Below the pieces are notes generated by a model. It was not told where the DNA came from, made no database searches, and saw only the letters and a program-made list of their open reading frames with translations. A DNA stretch of 64,000 nt from Blautia sp. (GTDB lineage Bacteria > Bacillota > Clostridia > Lachnospirales > Lachnospiraceae), in NCBI GenBank assembly GCA_029257805.1, contig JARIAR010000013.1:48532-112531 (forward strand), written 5' to 3'. Every line of letters begins with the position of its first letter. Position 1 is the first letter of the stretch. Position numbers and translations under genes: made by a program. This document shows, piece by piece, positions 25,192 to 33,690 of this stretch.

Positions 25192-26295
25192 ATGATTATT
25201 AAAAATGGTGAAGTATTTCAGGAAGACGGAAGTTTTTGTGTAAAAGATCTTTATATTGAAGATCATAAGATTGTTGCGGATGAATCTATGGTTTCGGATA
25301 AGACGGTAATAGATGCATCCGGATTAAAAGTAATACCGGGACTTATAGATGTGCATAGCCACGGAGCAGCAGGATTTGATTTTTGTGATGCGGATGTGGA
25401 AGGGTTAAAGAAGATCCTGGAATATGAAAGAAGCCGTGGAGTTACTTCTTACTGCCCGACATCCATGACACTGCCGGCAGAAGAGTTAGAAAAGATTTTT
25501 TCTACGATCAAAGAAGTAGAAGGCTTTAAAGAAGGAGCAAGTGTCCGTGGTATTAATATGGAAGGACCGTTTCTTGATTGCGGAAAAAAAGGCGCTCATG
25601 TAGGCGGATATATTAAACAGGCAGATGCAGGATTTTTTAGAAAATTAAATGAAAGTTCCGGAAATATGGTAAAGCTTGTAACACTGGCACCCAATACAGA
25701 AGGAGCTATGGAATTTATTGATGAAATGCACGATGAAGTCTGTATTTCCCTGGGACATACAAAAGCAGATTATAAAACATCATGGGAAGCAATTCAAAGA
25801 GGCGCTCATCATGTAACACATCTTTATAATGCCATGAATCCGCTGGCACATAGAGATCCAGGACTTATTGGAGCTGCAAGAGATGATGATCAGTGTATGG
25901 TTGAGCTGATATGTGATGGAATCCACATCCATCCATCAGTGGTACGTGCTACATTTGCAATGTTTGGGTCTGAGAGAATTGTCCTTGTAAGCGACTCTAT
26001 GCGAGCAACAGGAATGGCAAATGGTACATACGAGCTTGGTGGTCAGGAAGTTACAGTGAAAGACAGAAAAGCTACTTTAAAAGATGGAACTATTGCCGGA
26101 TCTGCAACAGATCTTTATGGATGTATGTGTAAGGCAGTTTCCTTTGGTATTCCGTTATGTGATGCGATTTTTGCAGCAACAAGAAATCCTGCTAAGAGTA
26201 TAGGTATTTATGAAGAAACAGGTTCTCTTACCCCGGGAAAAGAAGCGGATATTCTTCTGGTTACAGATGAGCTGGAATTAAAGCAGGTAATTTAA
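25192..26295 (+). CDS. nagA: N-acetylglucosamine-6-phosphate deacetylase
   Basis: Removes the acetyl group from GlcNAc-6-phosphate in the cytoplasm, the entry to amino-sugar use and wall recycling. 367 residues of the amidohydrolase fold with DVHSHG (metal), MEGPF (Glu ligand), GHT and HLYNAM (His ligands), DGIHIHP and the catalytic Asp in LVSDSMRATG. AGAAAGGCAGG precedes the ATG. It begins 23 bases after the foldase gene and closes the operon. nagB is not in the window. Confidence 0.95.
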   Translation: MIIKNGEVFQEDGSFCVKDLYIEDHKIVADESMVSDKTVIDASGLKVIPGLIDVHSHGAAGFDFCDADVEGLKKILEYERSRGVTSYCPTSMTLPAEELEKIFSTIKEVEGFKEGASVRGINMEGPFLDCGKKGAHVGGYIKQADAGFFRKLNESSGNMVKLVTLAPNTEGAMEFIDEMHDEVCISLGHTKADYKTSWEAIQRGAHHVTHLYNAMNPLAHRDPGLIGAARDDDQCMVELICDGIHIHPSVVRATFAMFGSERIVLVSDSMRATGMANGTYELGGQEVTVKDRKATLKDGTIAGSATDLYGCMCKAVSFGIPLCDAIFAATRNPAKSIGIYEETGSLTPGKEADILLVTDELELKQVI

Positions 26296-26317
26296 TAAAA
26301 ACTTTAGATGAAAATCA

Positions 26318-26346
26318 TTGTATTTGATAAAAAAATACGCTATGAT
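26318..26346 (+). promoter_or_regulatory. sigma-A-like promoter of the third deacetylase gene
   Basis: TTGTAT, 17-base spacer, TATGAT, 67 bases before the gene. Confidence 0.6.
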
Positions 26347-26412
26347 GAGTTTGTTAAAGATAACCGTACGAAGATTGTACAAGTAAGATAGCAAGGCAGG
26401 GAAAGAAACAAG

Positions 26413-27717
26413 ATGGATAAGAGGGTTATACAGGAAAGGATGCGTCAGAAGAAGCGTCAGATGCTGATAAGAAAATATACCAGAATGGCAACATATGCAG
26501 TGGCATTGGTGCTTGTGGTTATTTTCATTATTCGCGGAATTATTTTTCCTATTACAAACCGGGTAGGCGGGAAAGATAATGAGCCATCTGAGGGACAGCG
26601 TGTTCAGGTTCAGGCACAGACACCAGAGGCCGATCCCAACGCGGCAATGCGCCAGCCTCTAAAGGGAAAAGCAGATGTAAGCAAAATGTCGGTTATGACA
26701 CCTGGATGGCATGACAGCAAAGAAGGGCGCTGGTATCAGAATGCAGATGGAACGTATTTTGCAAAAGGTTTTCAGAAAATAGAAGGGACACAGTATTCTT
26801 TTGATGAGAATGGATATATTCAGACAGGATGGGTTACAAAAGGAGTAAACGATTATTTCTTTAATGAAGATGGAACGTATAATCCTGAAAAAAAACGTCC
26901 TTTGCTTGCATTAACATTTGATGATGGACCAAGCCAGTATACGCAGCAGTTACTGGATTGTCTGGAAGAAAATAATGCACATGCAACATTCTTTATGCTT
27001 GGTCAGAATGTAGAAGTTTATCCTGACGCAGTAAAGAGAATGAAGGAAATTGGCTGTGAGATTGGAAGTCATTCCTGGGATCATCTGGATCTTATGACAC
27101 TTGATACAGATAGTGTGATAGCAGAATTTACAAAAACAGATGATGCACTTATGAAGGCCTGTGGTGAAAAAGCACCGGTTGCAAGAGCTCCTTACGGAAG
27201 TGCGGATCAAAGTATATACGATCTGATTCAAAAGCCGTTTTTCATGTGGTCTCTTGACACACTGGACTGGAAAACACTGGATGAAGCATCCGATTATGAT
27301 GCTGTTATGAATGGAGATCTTACAGATGGGTCTATCATTCTTATGCACGATATTCATGAGCCATCTGTAAAAGCAGCTCTGAGAATCATTCCGGAGTTAG
27401 TGGAAAAAGGATATAAACTTGTGACAGTCAGCGAAATGGCTGAGGCAAAAGGAGTAACCCTGCAGAATGCAAGATATATTGATTTCTGGCAGAGTTCTCT
27501 GGATAACGGCAGTGTTCCGGGATATAAGGGAAACAGTACGGCATCCGATGGTTCTGAAACAGGGAATGTGGAAGATGGATCAGACTCTTCCGGAGAGGAT
27601 TCCGTAAACGATGGAACAGGCGAAAGTTCTGAAGAAGAATCGGAGGATCTGGGAGACGGATCAGATGATTACACAGACGATGGAAATACAGAAGATTACT
27701 CGGAAGATTATGAGTAA
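26413..27717 (+). CDS. membrane-anchored polysaccharide deacetylase with wall-binding repeats
   Basis: 434 residues: membrane helix at about 26-45, linker, two to three choline-binding-type aromatic repeats (about 98-155; WYQNADGTYFAKGF, YSFDENGYIQTGW, YFFNEDGTY), a canonical NodB deacetylase domain and an acidic Ser/Asp/Glu tail of about 70 residues. The NodB motifs are complete: TFDDGPS with D170-D171, SHSWDH with H220 and H224, RAPYG and LMHD. This suggests true de-N-acetylation of peptidoglycan or a related polymer. It has its own promoter and terminator. Unlike the pair upstream, the catalytic set is intact. Confidence 0.92.
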   Translation: MDKRVIQERMRQKKRQMLIRKYTRMATYAVALVLVVIFIIRGIIFPITNRVGGKDNEPSEGQRVQVQAQTPEADPNAAMRQPLKGKADVSKMSVMTPGWHDSKEGRWYQNADGTYFAKGFQKIEGTQYSFDENGYIQTGWVTKGVNDYFFNEDGTYNPEKKRPLLALTFDDGPSQYTQQLLDCLEENNAHATFFMLGQNVEVYPDAVKRMKEIGCEIGSHSWDHLDLMTLDTDSVIAEFTKTDDALMKACGEKAPVARAPYGSADQSIYDLIQKPFFMWSLDTLDWKTLDEASDYDAVMNGDLTDGSIILMHDIHEPSVKAALRIIPELVEKGYKLVTVSEMAEAKGVTLQNARYIDFWQSSLDNGSVPGYKGNSTASDGSETGNVEDGSDSSGEDSVNDGTGESSEEESEDLGDGSDDYTDDGNTEDYSEDYE

Positions 27718-27754
27718 AGAAAAAATACGATAAACAGCATAAGCTGTTAGAGAG

Positions 27755-27799
27755 AAAACAGGGATAGCGCGTGGAATAAGACGAAGCTGTCCCTGTTTT
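27755..27799 (+). terminator. terminator after the third deacetylase gene
   Basis: Stem AAAACAGGGA / TCCCTGTTTT with a 25-base loop, then GTTGTT. A smaller hairpin AACAGC/GCTGTT lies just upstream at 27733-27748. Confidence 0.75.
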
Positions 27800-27822
27800 G
27801 TTGTTAAAATAACCAAATTTAA

Positions 27823-27851
27823 TTGACGGAACATGTTCACATTGGTATAAT
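27823..27851 (+). promoter_or_regulatory. sigma-A-like promoter of amylase-glgB
   Basis: TTGACG, 17-base spacer, perfect TATAAT, 53 bases before the amylase start. Confidence 0.85.
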
Positions 27852-27903
27852 ATAACCATATATGATTGACCGAGAGTCAGTTATGGAAAATTGAGGACAA
27901 AAA

Positions 27904-29256
27904 ATGGAAAAATGGTTTGAAGAAGCAGTTTTTTATCATATGTATCCTCTTGGTATGACAGGCGCTCCAAAGCGGAATGAGCAGGAGGAAATTACACATC
28001 GTTTTGGGGAATTGGAAGAGTGGCTTTTGCACATTGTTTCTTTAGGGTGTACAGCCGTTTATATAGGCCCTTTGTTTGAGTCTGTTTCACATGGATATGA
28101 CACAAAAGATTATAAAGTAGTTGACAGAAGACTGGGAGATAATGCAGATTTTAAGCATTTTGTAAAAACTGCGCATGATCATGGAATACGTGTTGTGGTA
28201 GATGGTGTGTTTAATCATACAGGACGTGAATTTTTTGCATTTCAGGATATTCAGAAGAACAGGGAACAGTCACCTTATTGCAGCTGGTATAAGGGGATTA
28301 ATTTCCAATGGGATAGTCCTTATCATGATGGTTTTGGATATGAGGCATGGAGAAATTGTTTTGAGCTTGTAAATTTAAATTATTGGGAGCCGGAGGTTCG
28401 AAAATATATCTTAGATGTGATTGGGTTCTGGATCGACGAATTTGATATTGATGGAATTCGTCTGGATTGCGCGGACTGCTTGGAATTTTCCTTTATGGAA
28501 GAAATGAGGCGGTACACAGATGAAAAAAAATCGGATTTTTGGTTGATGGGAGAAGTAATACACGGAGATTACAGTCGGTATATTTCTTCAGACAAACTAA
28601 ATAGCGTGACAAATTATGAACTTCATAAAGGCTTATATTCCGGTCATAATGATCACAATTATTTTGAAATTGCTCACACCATCAGAAGAGAATTTGATCA
28701 GAATGGCGGAATATATAAAGGAATGAAGTTATATTCGTTTGTAGATAATCATGATGTGGATAGAATTGCCTCCAAGCTGAATATTCCGGGACATATTTAT
28801 CCGGTTCATACATTGCTTTTTACCCTTCCGGGAATACCATCTGTTTACTATGGTTCTGAATTTGGAATTTTGGGAAAAAAAGAACAGGGAAATGATGATC
28901 CTCTTCGACCGGCAGTTGTTCTTTCGGAAATGGAAGAAAATCCACCTGATCCCCGGCTTCTGGACTGGATCAGGACACTGGCAAAGATACATAAAGAACA
29001 GAAAGCACTTTCTTATGGAAATTATCAGGAATTATTTCTTACAAACAGGCAATATGCTTTTGCACGGATACTTGGCGAAGAAGGCGTTTTAGTGGCAGTA
29101 AATAATGATCTGCAAGAAGCGGAACTGTGTGTTCGTGTACCATGTTATGGAAAAACATATAGAAGTTTGTTAAGTGGAGAAGAGATAAAAGAGGAAAATG
29201 GTGTACTTCGTATTCGGTTAAACCCGAATGAAAGTCAGATTGCAGTTTTCAAGTAA
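27904..29256 (+). CDS. cytoplasmic GH13 alpha-amylase family enzyme
   Basis: 450 residues, no signal peptide, so it acts on internal glucan or oligosaccharides. GH13 regions are visible: DGVFNH (region I), GIRLDCAD with nucleophile D188, GEVIHGD with acid/base E217, and FVDNHD with D284. A short C-terminal beta domain follows. It is smaller than typical alpha-amylases and similar to cytoplasmic maltodextrin-acting members. The branching enzyme gene follows 18 bases later and shares the transcript, linking it to glycogen trimming or use. Exact product specificity is open. Confidence 0.88.
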   Translation: MEKWFEEAVFYHMYPLGMTGAPKRNEQEEITHRFGELEEWLLHIVSLGCTAVYIGPLFESVSHGYDTKDYKVVDRRLGDNADFKHFVKTAHDHGIRVVVDGVFNHTGREFFAFQDIQKNREQSPYCSWYKGINFQWDSPYHDGFGYEAWRNCFELVNLNYWEPEVRKYILDVIGFWIDEFDIDGIRLDCADCLEFSFMEEMRRYTDEKKSDFWLMGEVIHGDYSRYISSDKLNSVTNYELHKGLYSGHNDHNYFEIAHTIRREFDQNGGIYKGMKLYSFVDNHDVDRIASKLNIPGHIYPVHTLLFTLPGIPSVYYGSEFGILGKKEQGNDDPLRPAVVLSEMEENPPDPRLLDWIRTLAKIHKEQKALSYGNYQELFLTNRQYAFARILGEEGVLVAVNNDLQEAELCVRVPCYGKTYRSLLSGEEIKEENGVLRIRLNPNESQIAVFK

Positions 29257-29274
29257 GAGGAGAGGGAGAGAAAT

Positions 29275-31146
29275 ATGGAGTTTACACAACTTGATCAATA
29301 CCTTTTTGGGCAGGGAACACATTATGAGATTTATAAAAAGCTGGGAGCACATCCAACAACTTTAAAGCGTAAAAAAGGTGTTTATTTTGCAGTATGGGCA
29401 CCAAATGCTCAGAGTGTATCTGTTGTTGGAGAATTTAACGGCTGGGATAAAGAGGCAAATCCCATGAAAAAAACAGGTCCAATAGGAGTGTATGAAACAT
29501 TTGTTCCGGATGCAGCAGAAGGACAGCTTTATAAATTCTTTATTGTAGGAATGCATGGGGAAGAACTGTATAAAGCAGATCCATATGCCAATGCATCAGA
29601 GAAACGTCCCGGAACAGCTTCCAGAATTACGGATATTACAGATTATAAATGGACAGATGATAAATGGATGAAAAACAGAGCTGGTTTTGATGAAAAAGTT
29701 CAGCCTATGTCTATATATGAGGTTCATTTGGGCTCATGGTTAAAGCATCCTGCTTCAGAAGAGAATAAAGAAGGTTTTTACAATTACAGAGAGGCTGCTG
29801 TCAGATTAGCTGAATATGTGAAAGAAATGGGATATACTCATGTGGAATTAATGGGAATTGCAGAGCATCCTTTTGATGGATCATGGGGATATCAGGTGAC
29901 AGGATATTATGCTCCGACTTCCAGGTATGGAACCCCTCAGGACTTTAAGTATCTGGTGGATTATCTTCACCGTCAGAAAATAGGAGTGATTCTTGACTGG
30001 GTACCGGCTCATTTTCCAAAGGATGAACATGGACTTGCTAATTTTGACGGAACTGCTGTTTATGAACATGAAGATCCAAGACAGGGAGAACATCCGGACT
30101 GGGGAACAAAAATTTATAATTATGGACGTCCGGAAGTGAAAAACTTTCTTATTGCAAATGCACTTTTCTGGGTTGAAGAGTGCCATGTTGACGGACTTCG
30201 TGTAGATGCTGTAGCGTCTATGCTTTATCTGGATTATGGAAAAAAAGATGGCGAGTGGATTGCCAATAAATATGGCGATAATAAAAACCTGGAGGCAGTG
30301 GAATTTTTCAAGCATTTAAATACAGTTGTTATGGGTAGAAATCATGGAACGGTTATGATTGCGGAAGAATCAACTGCATGGCCGAAAGTTACCGGAAAAG
30401 CAGAAGAAGACGGCCTTGGATTTTCTCTTAAGTGGAACATGGGCTGGATGAATGACTTTCTGGAATATATGAAACTGGATCCGTATTTCCGTAAGTATAA
30501 CCATAATAAGATGACATTTTCTATGGTGTATGCATATAGTGAAAAGTATGTGCTTGTTCTTTCTCATGATGAGGTAGTACATCTGAAGTGTTCCATGCTT
30601 AGTAAGATGCCAGGAGAACTTGATGAGAAATTCAAAAATCTAAAAGCAGGATATGCTTTTATGATCTGTCATCCAGGAAAAAAACTGCTGTTTATGGGAC
30701 AGGATTTTGGACAGCTGAGAGAGTGGAGCGAAGAGAGAGAACTGGATTGGTTCCTTTTGGGTGAAGAAGGTCACAGGGATTTGCAGAACTTTGTGAAAAA
30801 CCTTTTGCATTTATATAAAAAGTATCCTGCACTCTATGCCGGGGATAATGATCCGGAAGCATTTGAGTGGATCAATGCAGATGATGGAGACAGAAGTATA
30901 TTTAGTTTTGTACGGAAATCTCCTACAAAGAGAAATAACATGCTTGTTGTATGTAATTTCACTCCGGTTGCCCGTCCGGATTATCGAGTTGGAGTTCCGA
31001 AAAAGAAACAGTATAAATTAATTTTGGACGAGACAGGACAAGTAGATCCTAAGATTTTTAAGGCAGAAAAAAAAGAGTGCGACAATCAGCCGTTCTCTTT
31101 TTCCTACCCTCTTCCACCATATGGAATTGCAATATTTTTATATTAA
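29275..31146 (+). CDS. glgB: 1,4-alpha-glucan branching enzyme
   Basis: Introduces alpha-1,6 branches into glycogen (GH13_9 type, 623 residues). N-terminal CBM48 at about 18-115 (YFAVWAPNAQSVSVVGEFNGW), catalytic barrel with DWVPAHFPKDEHGL, nucleophile D311 in DGLRVDAV, acid/base E364 in AEEST and LSHDEVVH, then a C-terminal beta domain. GGAGAGGGAGAG precedes the ATG. It is the second gene of the amylase operon; no synthase or glgC is nearby, while glgP is 20 kb upstream. Confidence 0.97.
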   Translation: MEFTQLDQYLFGQGTHYEIYKKLGAHPTTLKRKKGVYFAVWAPNAQSVSVVGEFNGWDKEANPMKKTGPIGVYETFVPDAAEGQLYKFFIVGMHGEELYKADPYANASEKRPGTASRITDITDYKWTDDKWMKNRAGFDEKVQPMSIYEVHLGSWLKHPASEENKEGFYNYREAAVRLAEYVKEMGYTHVELMGIAEHPFDGSWGYQVTGYYAPTSRYGTPQDFKYLVDYLHRQKIGVILDWVPAHFPKDEHGLANFDGTAVYEHEDPRQGEHPDWGTKIYNYGRPEVKNFLIANALFWVEECHVDGLRVDAVASMLYLDYGKKDGEWIANKYGDNKNLEAVEFFKHLNTVVMGRNHGTVMIAEESTAWPKVTGKAEEDGLGFSLKWNMGWMNDFLEYMKLDPYFRKYNHNKMTFSMVYAYSEKYVLVLSHDEVVHLKCSMLSKMPGELDEKFKNLKAGYAFMICHPGKKLLFMGQDFGQLREWSEERELDWFLLGEEGHRDLQNFVKNLLHLYKKYPALYAGDNDPEAFEWINADDGDRSIFSFVRKSPTKRNNMLVVCNFTPVARPDYRVGVPKKKQYKLILDETGQVDPKIFKAEKKECDNQPFSFSYPLPPYGIAIFLY

Positions 31147-31152
31147 AAGTTC

Positions 31153-31181
31153 TTGCAATTTTCAAAATACTGCGTTATAAT
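31153..31181 (+). promoter_or_regulatory. sigma-A-like promoter of the 77-aa gene
   Basis: TTGCAA, 17-base spacer, perfect TATAAT, directly after the glgB stop and 71 bases before the gene. Confidence 0.8.
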
Positions 31182-31252
31182 GAGCGCGAAAGAAGAAAAT
31201 GGAAAATGAACATGTTAGGTTAGCCAGTCGGCTGCCAGAAAGGAGAATTAAC

Positions 31253-31486
31253 ATGAAGGTATCAAATATTAAAGACGTTGAGAAATTTTTTGAAGTAGTA
31301 GACAGCTGTGAAGGAAAAGTAGAATTAGTAACAGGTGAAGGAGACAGACTGAATCTGAAATCAAAATTGTCCCAGTATGTATCTCTTGCTAATATTTTTT
31401 CCGGCGGAGAAATTCCGGAGCTGGAAATTGTTGCATATGAGAAAGAAGACATTGATAAATTAATGAACTTTATGATTAACGGCTGA
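31253..31486 (+). CDS. small 77-residue protein of unknown function
   Basis: Not recognised. Start ATG 31253 behind AAAGGAG; an upstream ATG at 31199 falls in the leader. The protein is acidic, has no cysteine-based site beyond one Cys, no membrane segment, and reads as a compact alpha/beta domain (VEKFFEVVDSCEGKVELVTG, then LEIVAYEKEDIDKLMNFMING). It has its own strong promoter and a terminator directly after it, so it is expressed alone and probably abundantly. Position before the CobW genes is not evidence of a shared role. Confidence 0.75.
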   Translation: MKVSNIKDVEKFFEVVDSCEGKVELVTGEGDRLNLKSKLSQYVSLANIFSGGEIPELEIVAYEKEDIDKLMNFMING

Positions 31487-31512
31487 TAAACAGCTGATTA
31501 TACAAAAAGCGG

Positions 31513-31541
31513 GGGCATGACGGGGGTCATGTCCTCTTTGT
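31513..31541 (+). terminator. terminator between the 77-aa gene and cobW genes
   Basis: Nine-bp stem GGGCATGAC / GTCATGTCC (one G-U pair) followed by TCTTTGTTT. Confidence 0.75.
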
Positions 31542-31564
31542 TTATGTAAGGAGGATAAATAGAA

Positions 31565-32692
31565 ATGGTTAAAATTGATATTATTTCCGGATTTTTAGGT
31601 GCAGGAAAAACAACACTGATCAAAAAACTGTTACAGGAAGCTTTTCAGGGTGAGCAGGTTGTACTTATTGAGAATGAATTTGGAGAAATCGGTATAGATG
31701 GTGGATTTTTGAAAGAGGCAGGAATAGAGATCAGAGAGATGAACTCTGGTTGTATCTGCTGCTCCCTTGTAGGAGATTTCGGAGCATCTCTTAAAGAAGT
31801 GATTGAAAAATACAATCCGGACAGAATTTTAATTGAGCCATCAGGTGTAGGAAAACTTTCAGATGTGATTAAGGCTGTACAGGGAGTGCAGGAAGAAACA
31901 GGACTTGTTTTGAACAGTTATACAACAGTGGTAGATGCAAAAAAATGCCGCATGTATATGCGTAATTTTGGAGAATTCTTTAATAATCAGGTAGAGTATG
32001 CCGGGGCGATTATTATGAGCCGTACAGATATTGTAGATGATAAAAAAGCAGAAGAGGCAATGGAACTTCTGAGAGGAATTAATAAAAAAGCTGCCATCAT
32101 CACAACACCGGTAGAGAAACTGGACGGAAAAAAACTGCTGGAAGTGATGGAACATCCGGTATCCCTGGAAGAAGAAATGATGGAAGAAGAGGTGTGCCCG
32201 GAATGTGGACATGTTCATCATCATGACCACGATCATCACGAACATCATCATGACCACGAATGCAGTTGCGGACATGATCACGATCATGATCATGAGCATC
32301 ATCACGATCACGAGCATCATCACGATCATGAATGCAGTTGTGGACACGATCACGATCATGAGCATCATCACGATCATGAATGCGGTTGCGGACATGATCA
32401 TGGGCATCATCATGCAGATGAAGTATTTACAAGCTGGGGACAGGAAACCATAAAGAAATATACACGTGAAGGATTAGAGGAAATATTGGAAAAGTTGTCT
32501 GTTTCTGAAGAATATGGAATCATTCTTCGTGCGAAGGGAATGCTGCCGGCTGAAGATGGAACATGGATTTATTTTGATATGGTTCCGGAAGAAACAGAAA
32601 TCCGTGAAGGAGCACCGGAATATACAGGACGTCTCTGCGTAATTGGTTCCGGATTAAAAGAAGAAAAACTGGCACAGCTTTTTGGACTGTAA
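31565..32692 (+). CDS. CobW/COG0523 GTPase with long His-rich loop
   Basis: 375-residue G3E GTPase, a metal-insertase or metallochaperone type. Walker A is GFLGAGKTT at 9-17, the metal motif CICC has C63, C65, C66, and the CobW C-terminal domain ends the protein (about 295-375). Between them, residues about 214-285 contain more than 35 His with Asp, Glu, and CxCG pairs (ECSCGHD, ECGCGHD), likely a zinc, nickel or cobalt store. The loop is encoded by a tandem-repeat stretch. GTAAGGAGG lies before the ATG. The next gene is a second, divergent GTPase. The metal and client are unknown; no Zur site was recognised upstream. Confidence 0.88.
   Translation: MVKIDIISGFLGAGKTTLIKKLLQEAFQGEQVVLIENEFGEIGIDGGFLKEAGIEIREMNSGCICCSLVGDFGASLKEVIEKYNPDRILIEPSGVGKLSDVIKAVQGVQEETGLVLNSYTTVVDAKKCRMYMRNFGEFFNNQVEYAGAIIMSRTDIVDDKKAEEAMELLRGINKKAAIITTPVEKLDGKKLLEVMEHPVSLEEEMMEEEVCPECGHVHHHDHDHHEHHHDHECSCGHDHDHDHEHHHDHEHHHDHECSCGHDHDHEHHHDHECGCGHDHGHHHADEVFTSWGQETIKKYTREGLEEILEKLSVSEEYGIILRAKGMLPAEDGTWIYFDMVPEETEIREGAPEYTGRLCVIGSGLKEEKLAQLFGL
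32209..32415 (+). repeat. imperfect tandem repeats encoding the His-rich loop
   Basis: Repeated short units of CATCATCACGATCATGA type with interspersed TGCAGTTGCGG/TGCGGTTGCGG units encode His/Asp/Glu and CxCG. The pattern can expand or contract by slippage in steps of 3 bases without breaking the frame. Confidence 0.75.
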
Positions 32693-32723
32693 TAAGATGA
32701 GACATTGAGAAAAGGAGACAGTT

Positions 32724-33674
32724 ATGGACGAAATCAGAGTTCCAATATATCTGATCACAGGTTTTCTGGAAAGTGGGAAAACTACATTTTTAAATTTTAC
32801 GCTGGAACAGGAATATTTTGAGATTGATGGAAAAACTCTTCTGATCTTATGTGAAGAAGGAGAGGAAGAGTATGATCTGGAGGCTTTGAAAGCTAGAAAT
32901 ACAGTAGTAGAGATTATTGAAAAAGAAGAAGATTTTACTACGGAGCGGTTGACTGCAATGGAGATTATTCATCAGCCGGAACGTGTTGTTATTGAATATA
33001 ATGGGATGTGGCTTGTAAGCAATCTGGAAAAGATGGAACTTCCGTCCGGATGGGGTATTGAGCAGCAGATCACATGCGTAGATGCCGGTACATTCCAGAT
33101 GTATATGGCAAATATGAAGTCCATTTTTATGGACATGGTGCGCAGTACGGATATGGTAGTCTTTAACCGTTGTAAAGAGGATGATCCGCTTCCCTCTTAC
33201 CGCCGGGGAATTAAAGTAGCGAATCAACGAGCAGAGGTTATTTTTGAAGATGATCAGGGAGAACTGGATGATATTTTTCAGGATGAAATGCCGTTTGATG
33301 TCAATGCTCCGGTGATTGAGATACTTCCTGAGGATTATGGTATCTGGTTTGTAGATGCCATGGACAATCCGGAAACATATGTGGGAAAGGTGGTAAAATT
33401 TAAAGGGAGAGCTTTAAAACCAAGAGGAATGGGAAGTAAGTTCTTTGTTCCCGGACGTACTGCCATGACATGCTGTGCGGATGATACTACATTTCTGGGA
33501 TATGTGTGTAAAAGTGACTATGCTCCTAAAATCAGAGAGGGTGCATGGGTGGAAGTAACGGCTAAAGTAGCTTTTGAAAATAGAATGGAGTATCAGGGGG
33601 AAGGAATTGTTCTGTATGCAGAAGATGTGCAGCTTTGTGACCCGCTTGAGGAAGAAATGGTTTACTTTAACTGA
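32724..33674 (+). CDS. CobW-like GTPase domain fused to a DUF1980/YcgQ-like C-terminal domain
   Basis: 316 residues. The N-terminal half is a G3E GTPase with Walker A GFLESGKTT at 13-21, but the CxCC metal motif found in the neighbour is absent. The C-terminal part (about 205-310) resembles the OB-fold domain of YcgQ/TIGR03943 proteins, with KVVKFKGRALKP and an AMTCCADD motif followed by GYVCKSD. Those proteins are linked to permease YcgR/YraQ, which is not in the window. AAAGGAGA precedes the ATG. It shares an operon with the His-rich GTPase. A metal-handling role is inferred. Confidence 0.75.
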   Translation: MDEIRVPIYLITGFLESGKTTFLNFTLEQEYFEIDGKTLLILCEEGEEEYDLEALKARNTVVEIIEKEEDFTTERLTAMEIIHQPERVVIEYNGMWLVSNLEKMELPSGWGIEQQITCVDAGTFQMYMANMKSIFMDMVRSTDMVVFNRCKEDDPLPSYRRGIKVANQRAEVIFEDDQGELDDIFQDEMPFDVNAPVIEILPEDYGIWFVDAMDNPETYVGKVVKFKGRALKPRGMGSKFFVPGRTAMTCCADDTTFLGYVCKSDYAPKIREGAWVEVTAKVAFENRMEYQGEGIVLYAEDVQLCDPLEEEMVYFN

Positions 33675-33690
33675 TAGGAGAAAAGAAAAG

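Noticed and set aside
31859..32413. 184-codon minus-strand frame rich in Met, Val and Ile opposite the His-rich loop
   Set aside because: It is the complement of the His/Asp repeat codons (CAT, GAT give ATG, ATC). No ribosome site, and its composition is explained by the repeat.
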